From Panorpa germanica (lineage: Eukaryota > Arthropoda > Insecta > Mecoptera > Panorpidae), in assembly GCA_963678705.1 (NCBI GenBank), contig OY783205.1:28263034-28327033 (forward strand): a DNA stretch of 64,000 nt, read 5' to 3'. Every line of letters starts with the position of its first letter. Position 1 is the stretch's first letter. The position numbers and the translations under genes were made by a program. The notes beneath the pieces were generated by a model. That model ran no database searches and was not told the DNA's origin. It saw only the letters and a list, made by a program, of their open reading frames with translations. Below, piece after piece: positions 12,105-24,876 of this stretch.

Positions 12105-14139
12105 CATAATTTAATATTTTAATTACTTTAAATAATTTATAAACATACATTTATAACATCTTGTTAATGAAACATGACGCCTATAAAAATGTTAATACCT
12201 TAATGAAATTGTTTTGCGTTTTATAACCACAAGTTTATTATTATTATTCAGAGACATAAAAACTTAATCGTCCACTTATCTGGAAAACAACGTAAGAACT
12301 TCTCTCGGTAACACGTCTTTAAATAACTATTAACAATTGCTTTGCATACGTAGGCAGGAAGTTGTTAAATTTTTTAAATATTTCGTGTTTGAAAGTAGGA
12401 ACGTTATAAATTTTTCTACATTTATCTAATGCCAGATGACTTTAAAAAATAGAATATTATATCTAGTTTTATTTTTTGTTAGAACGTTGGCTAGAGTGCA
12501 GAGAGCGGTATAATGTGTAGCTTGCACTACTGAATAAATCTCACACATGTTCTATGTAGGTAAACTAACAAAATTAATGACAAATTGCTATGAGATCTAT
12601 CTCAATTTGTCTAACTGTTTTCTGTGTCCGAAAAATGTCCCAATTTGCAGAAGCAACAGTATCTGTGACACTAACTGAAATATATTACCCGCGAGAGCAA
12701 GACACCGCAAAAATATTTAATATAATGTATATAACTTTATATATATATACACTATATGCTTTCATATATACGTGTATACATGTATGTATGCAAGGATAAT
12801 AACTTTATATATATTACGAAAGTTTTCAAATTATAAATAAATTAAATTAAACTTAATTAACAGCATACTCGTCGTACGTTACTTCGATTAAAAATCTTTT
12901 AATATGTCGACGAAGGACATTGGCTTGTGTTTCCGCATTATAATTACTTTTTATTTAAAGAATACATTTGCCGAAGGCTTACATTAAATACATATTATAC
13001 AGGTACAGAAAGAGAAAGGATTTACAAGCTAAAACTTTTCTCAAAGCTCTACCAGCAGACCCGTATGTATGTATTTCCGCAGTACTATTTTAGAATAATT
13101 AGACAATGATTTTCTTTATATTTATACAACATAACATACTATCGATGATGAAATATATAAGACAACAGTGATATAATAAAGTTATAAAGAAAGAATCCGT
13201 AATAAATTCACAAAGTTGTTACCTATTTTATAGTTACCCATTAGAATATATAAGGCGTGTATCTGCAAGGACAGACATAATAAATTTCCACCGTAAAACT
13301 CAGAGTCTTACTGATATAAAAGTTACACAATATATTTATTTTTGAAAATTGTTTGAATACAATAAAATAAGCTCCAGTCTTTATTTAAGGTGGTGTGTAT
13401 GGTATGTCACTAAATCAACTTGGTAACAATGTTACTATTTCCCAGCATCCCATAATAAAATAAATAAAACATTTTAACATTGCCACAAAGTAGATTACTT
13501 AGGTTTAAGTTGTAGCCAATGTAAGTTATATTTTTACAAGTTGATAGTCAACCTCTGAAAAACCGAGCCGTTGTCCAGCGGAAAAAATAAAGAGATATAT
13601 AGAAAGACTAAAGAATGAGACGGTTACAACATTTGGTTTTGTTCTGCGATTATTGTTGGTTCTATATTGAAAGAGTGAGGGGTAGGCAGGGGTTTACAGA
13701 TAAAATAGTGAGTGGGAGTCAACCAGCAAGCTACCGAGAGTGCGTAGGTTAGGCATAGGGTGCTTTTGAAACCCTTAATCAAACAAATACTGGTTAAGCT
13801 TTTCCTCAAAGATACATTTTTTTATTCTGGATCTATATATAGTATGTATCAATACGAGGTGACTGATTTAAATTTGCTGTCGTTTCGTACGAGCGTCTAT
13901 TCAAGATTCGAAAATTTGACAAATCTAGTCTACAGATACGGGAAATTAGTTATGTAATTTGTATATCTGTATAAGTGCATTCCTGTTCCATAATACATGT
14001 GCTGATTAGGATTATGTGTCGCATGATTCACGTATCGGAGCGGCTGATGTCATGTGTGTATTATAAGTTCGTATTTAATTAAACAAAGTTTTTGTGTATT
14101 TTATTAAAAAGCTTAATAGTCAACTCTTATTTATACACC

Positions 14140-14216
<77 letters not shown>

Positions 14217-15060
14217 ATATATATATATAAATATCATATATGAAGTAACGAAAGAGAAAGTATGATCCAAAATAGAATAGTAGGAGAAAGGGTATTTGTG
14301 TATTACAAACGCGTCTTACGGATAAAAAATATATAAAAATGACAGGAAAATATTTCTAGATTTTTTCTCTTGGAAGAAAATTCTTTTAAGGTTAAACCTT
14401 TGTGTTTCTAGTTTAAAGAATTGAAAATATTAAATTTCCACTTGAATTCTTAGTACATAAGTTTGAGTTTTTACCTTCCATTATATTAAAAATAGAAGAA
14501 GAGAAATAGAAAAATCGACTATCTTATGGTACTATCTATGGTATACTAGTACATATAGAAAAATAGAAGTTTCAAACTAATAATGTTAATTATATTGACT
14601 TTAAAGGGGTTACAGATGACAGCGTGGTTAAATGAGATTTTATATTGTTCTTGGTTTAATTTAAGAGAATGTCCTTATTGAGTTTATTGATTTATAGAGG
14701 TTAGTTTGTCTCATAAGAGTAACTCACATATGTCTCTTGAATTAAAGAACTAGTCGTTTGTTTTTACAGTTGTTACTGATACAACAAATCACAATTTCGC
14801 TTTAAAAATGAAAATATATTATTGAGATCTCGCTGTTAGAATAGTAAAAGATTGGTGTACCTTATCTGAGTAATTAGAGCTGTGAACTCGATGAAGCTCT
14901 GATTGAAATTAACGTTAATTAGAGTCCATTACAAAGTGGAAGTTACTCAAGATCAAATCATTACAAGTGACATCTCTTTAATAAAACACGTATCTTGTGT
15001 GAGTAATATAAAATATCAGAATCAGCTGTACGGAGAAATATTATAACTAAAATATATATG
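12105..15060. other. Start of the giant downstream intron
   Basis: AT-rich with a (TA)n run at 14141-14230. Short frames on both strands have no family resemblance. No continuation of the Ig domain was found. Confidence 0.5.
14141..14230. repeat. (TA)n microsatellite
   Basis: About 85 bp of alternating TA, broken only by a single C near 14215 and a doubled A at the left. Confidence 0.97.
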
Positions 15061-15278
15061 TATAGTTCAAATTACGAGAGTTCGGCGGCGACTCATACTT
15101 AAAACAAGTTGTGGGGTATAAACTGTCGATATAACTAGAAAGCACAGACTTACTTATTTTTCTATAATGTATATAGAAACGAATAGGACAAAATTCATTA
15201 TCGTATTATAGATTTATACCGCTCTTATAACCTCTTTTAAGTATAAGTCGCCGCCGAACTCTCGTGATTTCGACTATA
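15061..15278. mobile_element. MITE copy B (218 bp)
   Basis: The left arm (TATAGTTCAAATTACGAGAG, then TTCGGCGGCGACTCATACTT) is repeated inverted at the right end with about four mismatches in 40 bp. Its length is identical to copy A. No coding capacity is present. Confidence 0.88.
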
Positions 15279-18262
15279 CACACTTACTGTATGTTACGTT
15301 CTTACCAACCACCTTCATTTCGAGATTTTCTCTCACCTTTCATGAAACAAACTGCGTGTAATACAGATATGAATTTCCTTCATGAGTTTATTCATTGAAC
15401 GATTCTACAATTTAAAGTAAATACTTTACAACTTGTTTTGAAATTTTAGAATTAATATAAGAAACTTTATTTACTCATGTTTAACTTTGAACATCACTTT
15501 TATGGCGTTTTAAGTATAACTTTAACATTTCATTGAAATCAACTACAGTAACAGTAACAGTACAGGCTTCATGATGTTTCATTACTTTGCAAACATAAAA
15601 TATTACTACCTAGTTATACCATATACTCAACAATATTAAATATCTACATACAGTTCTCTTGAAAACTTGTTAAATACCTTCTTCTTCTTCTTCTCTTTTT
15701 GTTTTTAACTTTCTACAGGTACTTTAATATAGAATGATCACGTGGTCAACCGAATGTTTACAAGGGTCGAAATGTTTTAGCCATTTAAACAGCCGATAAT
15801 CATTTAAACGTTTATAGTTTTTAGTATATGGTAGGATCGAACGTGCCAAGGGTTAAATAAATATATATTGTTTGGTTCTGGTCGTTCAATGCTAAAACAT
15901 TTATTAAAACCAGACAATTCAAATGCTAATGCTATGGGAAATAAAAATTTATTTGCTAAAATTTAAATAAAATAATTCAGATATTTTGTCAACTAACGAA
16001 TGAGCATTAAATGTATACGAATGCTTGTAAAAGAACACACTTTAATGGTAAAAAATAGCATGCTAAAAAGCACACCCTATTCCACTCGCACCACAGGTAC
16101 ACATACACATTTCTAGCACGTCTTTGATACTCATGATAATAGACATTATTTGCTCGAAATTAGCATGCTTTCGTTTTCTCACCATTCTTTGTGTGTAATA
16201 ATTTTCAATCATTTCATAGGGATGGATGATTATGTTAATTTTTACAGTTTGACAATTATATTTTATATTAACATTCTTAAAATTGAAGTCCCCCCTTCAA
16301 ACGCTTAAGTACCCCGCTTGATTGCATCTCAGCGTATGCTACAGAATCCGCCCCCGTTTGATCTTCATCCACGCGTACCGTTTGGACAATTGGGGTAATA
16401 TTTTTTGGATATTTAGCACACGGAATGCCAATAAACAACGACGGTGGGGCTAAAGCAGTGGGGTAGGGATGAGGGGGAACGGGTCTGTGCTCTTAACGGC
16501 TTCAGCGTCGTTAATTGAATTCGAGAAGTAATTTCTTAATACGCCGCTATACGCTCAAGTATGTAATTATTAATTCCTTTTTATATATTTTTTTCTTTTT
16601 ATCTTTACGTTTTTTCGTTCGTATTCCGATCGCGATTCATTTAATTATACTACAAAGATCCTCCGCTCTCTATTTAGCATAATGTTGTAACGTTACGTTT
16701 TCTTTAATTATTATTTTAAATGTATCCTCTGTTATCAGCGAGTTGAGATAACACTGGAATAATAATGATTATTTCTTCTAAATAAACGGTGTTAACATTT
16801 GTTTATGATGATAGAACCTCTGCCCCGAATTAAGTTTTAGGCTAGTATGAATGCAAAGACATGTCAATGCATATTCCGTCACATCCGTATGTCTCGTTCT
16901 GTTACATGAATAATTTGTATATTCCATTTCACTCTCTCTTGAACAATAATTTTTAATTAATACCTATCATTTTCTAACCTTATAAAGCTTATTTTATAAA
17001 AGCCGAGTTTACTTTATATATAAATACTCGAATATATCCACATTATATAGATATAGTAATTTTAGAGTATGAAATAGATGGTATAGGGTTTGTAAGTATA
17101 GGAAAGGGTGATATAAAATGGCTTAGGGGTTAAAACTACCCCTTACAATCCTGAGCCTCATGTACGATGTACCAGTAGTAAGTCTTGAAAACATAACAGG
17201 GCGTTAGACTACTGGAATCTTTTGATATATAACGCTTCATAGATATTGTCATATATCAACCCCCAGTCTCTTATCCCGTACTACCATTTCCACCGTCTTT
17301 CATCCCCTATTTCTTCATCCTACCTGTTCTGTCTCTTTCTGGTACAACAACATCTCTTGTTGTACTTTTTTCTTTACCTTATAACATCCCATACCAGGGG
17401 ATGGTTTGCTTTCGTAAATTTTAAGGATAGTTCACCACCTTTTGAACTATGTAACGGAGGAGATGTCTATATATTCAAATTATGTATTGGGTTAGTTGAA
17501 AGAATTAAGGTGAAGACTTATTTTGAGGGTGAAATGCATCAATACTTCTGATACGATATTCATTGATACCCTTGCACATAAATTATAGTTTATGGTAACA
17601 TTACCATCATTATTGAAACACTTTTGTGCTGATGATAAATAAATATAACTATTAATAGCATCGTGAGTTTTATGAACACCTTGTATGTGCAGCTTTTTAT
17701 CTAGTTTGCTATGTTATTAAATCTTTCATAATATTTTTATTATTGGATAATATAAAATAAGTAATCCAGTAACTTATGTAGAATCGAATACACTCCTGAG
17801 AAACCTGTATAGAAAATGGACAACAGATAAGCCAAGTCATATACCTACCCTTAATAAACCAACTCGAACGGCACTTTAAACTTAGAAGCAACAGAAACAA
17901 TTCGTGCTAAAAACTAAACCTAAAATAACCCTAACCCTACTGTAATTAGAACTTCTATAAGTTAAAATATATTCCAATTTATAAGGTAGTTGTGTTGTTT
18001 AGATTTCGTGCTACTGATATCGAGCTTTTGGGTGTTTTTAATCGGAAGGAAACCGTAATACCGTAATAACCCGCAGGGCGGCACCACTGTTCCTTTCTTT
18101 ATACTGCTTCTTATACGTTCAGTATCTATAGCTTTTACTACATATGGATGCGCACGTTCATGTCCACCGAGTTACAGGTGTATCGATGGCTTTACGTAGA
18201 GGAACTATTTAAACTATTTGCTTGTATTAAATGTTCAGGTTTCCTAAGTTAAAAATATTAGT
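15279..18262. other. Intron with a GC-richer patch
   Basis: It contains a strong pyrimidine tract ending TTCTACAG|GTACTT at 15718/15719, a weak splice-like junction. A patch of higher GC lies at about 16285-16550, with several TAATT-type sites nearby. No gene. Confidence 0.45.
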
Positions 18263-18481
18263 TATAGTTCAAATTACGAGAGTTCGGCGGCGACTCATAC
18301 TTAAAACAAGTTGTGGGGTATAAACTGCCGATATAACTAAAAAACAGTGGCTCACTTATCTTTCTATAATGTATATAGAAACGAATAATGTAAAATTCAT
18401 TATCGTATCATAGATTTTATACAGCTATTATTACCTCTTTTAAATATAAGTCGGCGCAGAACTATCGTAATTTCAACTATA
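18263..18481. mobile_element. MITE copy C (219 bp)
   Basis: Same family and orientation as copy B. The left arm is nearly identical to that of B; the right arm has several changes (TCGGCGCAGAACTATCGTAA), showing that it is older. Confidence 0.87.
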
Positions 18482-21400
18482 GCTGACATGTTCAGTTTAA
18501 TTCATTCAGTTCTTTGATCAGGTTGGGCCAAGAAGAGTTCTTCACTGATTTTTTCTTTTTGCAGTATGTAGTAAAACTGTCAGTACTTACTGTAGCACAG
18601 GGGTTAGCTAAATTAAAAAAGGGCGGTTTGTAGAATAGGTTTTTGTTCTTAAAATTTACAAAATTCAAATCTCAAACGCCAAATTCAAGTGTCAAAAATT
18701 ATGCGTTTTAACTTCTTCTTAATCTATCATCAGCAACAACGAAACGGTTTGAACAAAGTAGATTGTATTGCCATTACGCACTTGTGCTCATTTGTCACTC
18801 ATTGTCAAAATCATTTGTTCTTATCAAAGACACTGATGCTCGGAACAAAATGTGGTCGAAATTCTTACCAGTTTTACCATTGGAAGTTATTTAATCCACT
18901 AAATCCATCTTTTGTCTAGTGTGTATATAAGATATGCTTAATATAGTTCAGGATTAAATACATGATGTAAACCAGCGTCGTGTTTTCCTTATATTAAACT
19001 CGTTTCTCCATAGCAGAGTGTCGGCTCGTAAAATACAGCACGGGAGATACTAGGAAGAAATGAAAATAAGGCACCGCTCTGGGAGTCCATGCCATTAGGG
19101 GTACGTTGTGCTGTACACGCCGCCACCACCGCCGTCGTCATCGTCGTGCACCCACTAGCAAAGTGCAAACTCCAACGTATGCATTTTTAAAATTATTACT
19201 CCCACCTATATATTTTAGTTATAGGCATTAAATAACTAGCTCTCGGTATATTTTGTTTTGTAATCCATGCCCCGGCGTTATGTTTTACATTATTTACTTT
19301 ATTCGCCATTAGAAAGACATTGAATCCAAATCATTCACTAAATACATACTCTATATTTAAAGCAGTAAATATATTTGTATAGATCGAAGTGCAACTGCAG
19401 TTTTGTGCAGTTTTGTGCAGCGTTGTGATGTGTATTATGCATTTGTAATTAGTTTAATGGTTTCCCACTAATCACAGCGCACAACGTGATTTATGACGAC
19501 CGTTATTTACAGCTTTTATTAAAATATTTTGAATACCGTTTATTTCATATTTTTTTAACAGAATGCAGATTTTGCTTTTGTTTGTTTGATACCACTAACC
19601 AATTGGCGTGTTTTTCATAGCTGAGTTTAAAAAAACAGAGTGTGGCGGTGTAACAGTGTGAGTGAGTTATTTACATTTCATTCCGTTCAGGGACATATGT
19701 ACGAGTTTGTATTTTGCCTAAAAGTCCCCACTCCTGGAAATCGAGCTTTATTTTCGTTAAAAGCTCGATGTAAATTAGTGCTTTATGAACTTCATAGCGA
19801 AATTGAAAACCTAAAGACATTTCAAATCATAAATTTGTTTCAGTTACAATATTTTTTGAATTGAATTTCTATAGCTGTGATTCATACGCCTTCTGACGGT
19901 TGAAATTGAAAAGAATTTGACGTGTTGTCAACCATTTTAGTAGAGTAATATGAAATAATGGTGGCTAGACTGCAAAACAGTGATCTCTAAATGACTCCTG
20001 GGTGTAAAAGATGAACCTCCTGGGCCCCTAACGCCCGTGCTTTGGCAGTAAAGCAGTAGCTTTACTTTCATTGTTTTTATTTTCGTTTTCCACCGAGAAA
20101 AAACTATTTTAATTGTATTAGCCGTCTGTTTTTCTCTCTTCCAAACATCACTATTCCCATCTCGTCTATGCTCGTCGATGAATAATATTGGTTTTCCAAT
20201 CCATTGTCTGTTATTAGTGTCCTTTTTTGTTTTCATTATATTTTTTTATTTTTCACAGCATTTCACTGCACTGTGTACGTTCGGCTTTATTTTTTTCTGT
20301 ATTTACTTCCGTTTCCTGCATTTTCAAATAGGGTTTTTTTTTATAATATTTCTGTATTTCATGCCTTTTTTTTGTGTATAAATTTGTTGAAAGTATGTTT
20401 ATTTTTTATTTATAAAATATATTCACAATTCTAAAAAACATGTTTTTTTTAAATTGTAATTGTTGTTTGCATGTTTATTTTAAAAGCGAATGATCGGTCA
20501 AAAGGCTATTTTACGCGAACGTATAAAATATAAATTATGTGTAAAGCAAATGCACATCGCTGTACGTGCTCAAACTAAATCACTTTCGAAATATGTTTGG
20601 AACTGATTTCAAAAATGCCTTGTTTTTAAAAGGTAAACTTGTTTATATTTAATAAGCATTACATATAACTTTTAATTGTATGTAACGGCTGTAACACATT
20701 TTGTAAATATCGTAAGAAGGATGAATAAACTGAAAAAGAAGTAACAAAAAACCTCCTTTTATACTGACAGAAACATAATGTTTTTCACATCACAAATATT
20801 TGAAATCTACGTTCTAAATTTTAAAGCAATTTCCTAAGCTGACACCAGATGAAAATATAGTTTTAGAAATAAAGATATTACAAACAAAAAATAAATCAAT
20901 TTATTTTTAAAAATTCATTTTTCGAATAATAAAAATAGAATATTCTTTATCGTTTCAAGACTAGCGAGAGAAAAGTTAGAACAAAAAGAGAAAAACTAAA
21001 GTAAATAACAACAATAATAAAAATAATATGTTCATGTGAAATTGTTTTTCGGCTTGGAGCGAAGTTTCTCGTACTTTTGTAACAATAAACATTTGTAATG
21101 TTGTTTTTGTTGTATCAAACAATTGAAAATATTTTATATCAAAACGTCTGCAATCTGCTACTGAAACTGTTGTTTATTAAACTATTTTCTAAACTAGGTA
21201 AATAAGCTATGTTATACTCGGATAAAAGAATATTATACATACTAGATAATATTGTTAAATACTGTATTTGTCTTTCTTGCGAGTCTCTGTTTGTTTTTCT
21301 AATATTTACAACATACATTTATCTATTTTGTATGTTTGTTTCAACAAGTATAGCTTATGCTAATATTTTGTTTCCGCAACTATAAGTTTTTGTTTCTACC

Positions 21401-22688
21401 TGTCTTAAAATCTCGCCTTCTTAACTCTAACACAATTAGCATAGTACAAAATAAATGCAATCTGGACTTATACAATCGTATGAATAATGGTTGTACTAAT
21501 TTCAAGTGAATTTTTCATATGAGACTTAATAACATAGTGTATCTTGTGGAAAATAGAAAAACGTCTTGGAGTGACTGAGTATATACAGTGTGGTAACAAA
21601 ATAATCCCTCTGGGAAATATCCAAGCTACAAAATAAAGTAAGGCAATAGAGAAAACACAAGCAAGCTTGGTTATAAAATACAGAGTGATCTAAAATAATG
21701 TATACCACATTAAATGTAAATGTTATAAATAAAACATTTTTGTTTTAAAATAATTTTATGATATATTTTATTCATCTTTGGTAGCGTAGTTGTTAAAAGC
21801 ATTCAGTTATTGTTGATAGCTATTGTTTTAATCATGAATTTTTTTATTAGATAATAAAGTGCGCGTTGTGATAATTTGTAATTAATAATTAATAATAATA
21901 GGGCCTTTAGTTAATATAATTTATGCCCGTATCCTGTCCCGCCCCTGGTCTATTTTCTCCGGTTTTTTGTCCTATCAAAAGTTGGGCCTGTCGTAAAGAA
22001 AGTTAGAATTAAGAGCAAGCACAAAATCTTACTTTATTGTTTTTATTATTTAATTGTTTTAGATTCCAATTTCTATAATTTTTTGGAAGCACCTTGTACT
22101 ACAATGTATAGATATGTCGAAGTTGTCTTGAAATAGAATATACTATAAACCAGAGAAAAGATTTCTTGTTAGTGCTTTAAATCAGCCAGTAAAATGTACA
22201 TTTATAGACGAAATCGAGTTGAAAAATCGTACACAAAGGGACCACAAGGTAGTTTAGTGGTTAAAGGCATGAACTTATAATCCTTACTTTAAAATTCAGT
22301 AAAATAAGGGTAGGAGGAGCAGGAGGAGGAGGAGCAAGATGGTCGAAGGAAATAGGAAGTCTTGATAGGGTAGTTAGGGTTAATTAATAACTTTAATATT
22401 TACTCTGATAAATGTATAAATTATAAACAAGAAAAGATCTTAACAAGTTTGAAATCGTTTAAAGGAATAATAGAGAATGTTTTCATTTATAATAGCTAAT
22501 TATTCAAATATTTTGTATAATTAACTTTTTGTAATTAACAGCGTATTATTATTCAGGAAATTAATATACTAAGGTTTGGAATTTTAAGTTCTGTGTTTGA
22601 TTAACTTATTCCAGTTATTTACTATGTTATTTTACAGGAAAAATGTATTATTTTTATCTGGAATAGTTACAGTATACCCCCCGGTACA
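18482..22688. other. Intron, no gene seen
   Basis: Mostly AT-rich. A GC-rich trinucleotide-like patch (GCC/GTC units) lies at 19117-19155. T-rich stretches at 20200-20430 create Phe-rich chance frames. Confidence 0.45.
22311..22337. repeat. (GGA)n purine tract
   Basis: AGGAGGAGCAGGAGGAGGAG, an interrupted GGA trinucleotide repeat. Confidence 0.85.
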
Positions 22689-22886
22689 GGGGCCCCAAAT
22701 GTGTGTAAGCAAAAATTCGTAAAATGTTATCCACAATCTCACTTAAACTCTTATGCCGTACTTAGCTTAGTTCCTAGGAGTATTTATTGTAAGTAATAAC
22801 GTATAATCAATATGTAATTATTATAATTCAATGCGAGCGTTTTTGTTCCTTTTGCAAAAAATCTTTACCCATCATTTGGGCCCCCC
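22689..22886. repeat. GC-rich imperfect inverted repeats, about 185 bp apart
   Basis: GGGGCCCCAAATG (22689-22701) faces CATTTGGGCCCCCC (22873-22886). This could be the two ends of a small DNA-transposon derivative. There is no other support. Confidence 0.35.
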
Positions 22887-23524
22887 AACAAACAACAGAA
22901 ACAGAAAAAAATGAAAGAAGCTTCTAATACACTTAAAATTTTAATTATTAACATCAAAGTTTTTCACGAATTTCATTCCTGCAAGCATTAACGTTGTGGT
23001 TTTATAGTGAGGTAAATGAAAATTGGAAAACACTACTATTGAGTTCTTCTTTCAAGCATGTATATGCTTTTAAGGCTTTAAATAGTTTGCCATCCATTTT
23101 TTTTAATTGGATTTTCTTTTAGTTATAAATATATATACAAAGTAATTCCAACGCCGAACGGATTTATCCCATCCTGACTTCTGCTATTTAGTATGTTACT
23201 CAGTAGTGCAATAATTTTCCACTAGAGTGCAGGATATGTCTAAGCTATATAGCTTGACTTTATATAAAGGTTTCGCTTTTTTTTTTAGTACCACTATTAT
23301 TAAAGCTTAGTGCGCTATTTATCTTAAAGTCTGGAATATTACATGAACTCTTTTACCGGATATCTTTAAACAGGTAAATGTGAAAATTCTGGACGTTTGC
23401 ATTATGGGAAATCACCGTATAATCAACTATAATGATAAGAAAATCTTATTTCATGTTAAATACAATCGTGGCTATCTATCGCAGCTATTTATAGTAATCA
23501 ATGTCTTCTTTGTAATTAATCCTA

Positions 23525-23820
23525 TATTATAATGTTCCAAATGTATGTTTATATGTTTATTTACTTATATGTTTGGTTCGAATTTTGTATGGTAGAATGA
23601 AACGGCTCCACGCACTTTCTTGAAAGTTGCCTATTTTGTATAGAAAAAAATTCTAAGACTTTTGGCGTAATAGGATTTTTGCTTGAATTTCCTGGAAACT
23701 CGTAATTTTGGAAAAACTAAATAAAAAAATTCTACTTTCTGCTCTGTAACTTTTAATTCGTAAAAGATAGAAAGTTGAAATTTGGCATGTGTATTACGGT
23801 GTTCAATGCTAACATTTCTT
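23525..23820 (+). repeat. Unclassified interspersed repeat family 2, copy 1
   Basis: Matches the reverse complement of 40735-40994. Shared blocks are TATTATAATGTTCCA, TTCTAAGACTTTTGGCGT, TCCTGGAAAC and CGTAATTTTGGAAAAACT. Weaker similarity continues to about 23960. Neither copy codes for anything recognisable. Confidence 0.75.
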
Positions 23821-24699
23821 TAAAATTAGAAATTGAAAAATTGGAAAAGGAGGCGTTGAGAAAATTAGGGGGCCCAAAATTTTGGAATACGTAATAATGA
23901 AATATGTTATTAAGAAAAAAAATTCAAAATTCAAAAATTTTATTTGGGGGCAGTCGTTAGACAGTCGTCGCTTGCGACAGGGATAAACTGTAGTATTCTT
24001 ATTTGAAGAGTTGTTCATATTAATGTTAACAAATACTTCTGGGGTGTAATAAGGGTACACATAAAAGTTTTTCATTATAGATGCTTTTAAAATATGATAA
24101 ATTAATGAAATGTAAAATTACGGATGATCTGAACTTACTCACTGCTGTTATTAAACCCATCTGCGAAACTTTACACAACAAAGCGATTGATCTCTCCCAC
24201 ATTTTGGTTATTATGTTCTCTAAGCTATAAATTTCAATATTAAATGATGTATAATAACTTTTGAGCTTGTGGTAAAACTTATTTACATAAAACACCATGT
24301 ACAAATTTTTTTTAACGTTTTCTTATTGCTTAAATAAGGGGTTCGTTCCTTTTTAAAGGTACTGAAGCGTGAAGCTATGAAACCAACTTTTCAATCTGCA
24401 TGTTGGTCCTTCAGATTTTTTATAATTCTAAACAACCTAATGCACTGTGTAAGTGGACGGAATTTTATCTTTCCCGTCGCTTCACTCGCTTAAAGGGCTT
24501 TACAAGGTGTACTAAAAATATATGTTTTATATTTAGTTTAATTCTTACTTGACAACATTTTCAAAAGTAAAGTATTTTAAAAAAATTATTTATTCTTCAC
24601 ATAAACTATATAATATTTATTACAATTATACATTCCGCGTAAACAGAGATCGTTTTAGTTCTCCGAGTAGTCTAAATAGTTAGATCGTAGACTCCAAGG

Positions 24700-24876
24700 T
24701 ATAGTCCAAATCACGAGAGTTCGGCGGTGACTTATACTTAAGAGAGGTTAGAAGAGCGGAATAAATCTATAATACAATAATTAATTTTATCTTGTTCGTT
24801 TCTATATACATTATAGAAAATAAATGAGTCAGTGCTTTTTAGTTACATCGGCCGAACTCTCGTAATTTGTACTATA
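24700..24876. mobile_element. MITE copy D (177 bp, deleted in one arm)
   Basis: The left arm is TATAGTCCAAATCACGAGAG and so on, in the orientation of copy A. On the right, the sequence jumps from TTAGTTACATCG to GCCGAACTCTCGTAATTTG, losing about 40 bp of the right arm compared with copy A. Termini are intact. Confidence 0.85.

Noticed and set aside
17915..17942. CCCTAACCCTA telomere-like motif
   Set aside because: Only two units, and not the TTAGG repeat usual in insects.
19090..19155. GC-rich trinucleotide patch, Asp/Gly-rich if read on the minus strand
   Set aside because: It is a simple repeat (GCC/GTC units) with stops close by; not supported as an exon.
22230..22320. tRNA-like A box (TAGTTTAGTGGTTAA)
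   Set aside because: It fits an internal promoter A box, but there is no B box, T-loop or cloverleaf; at most a SINE scrap.
23360..23385. TTTAAACAG|GTAAAT junction as another ratchet site
   Set aside because: The pyrimidine tract is poor and the donor deviates from consensus.
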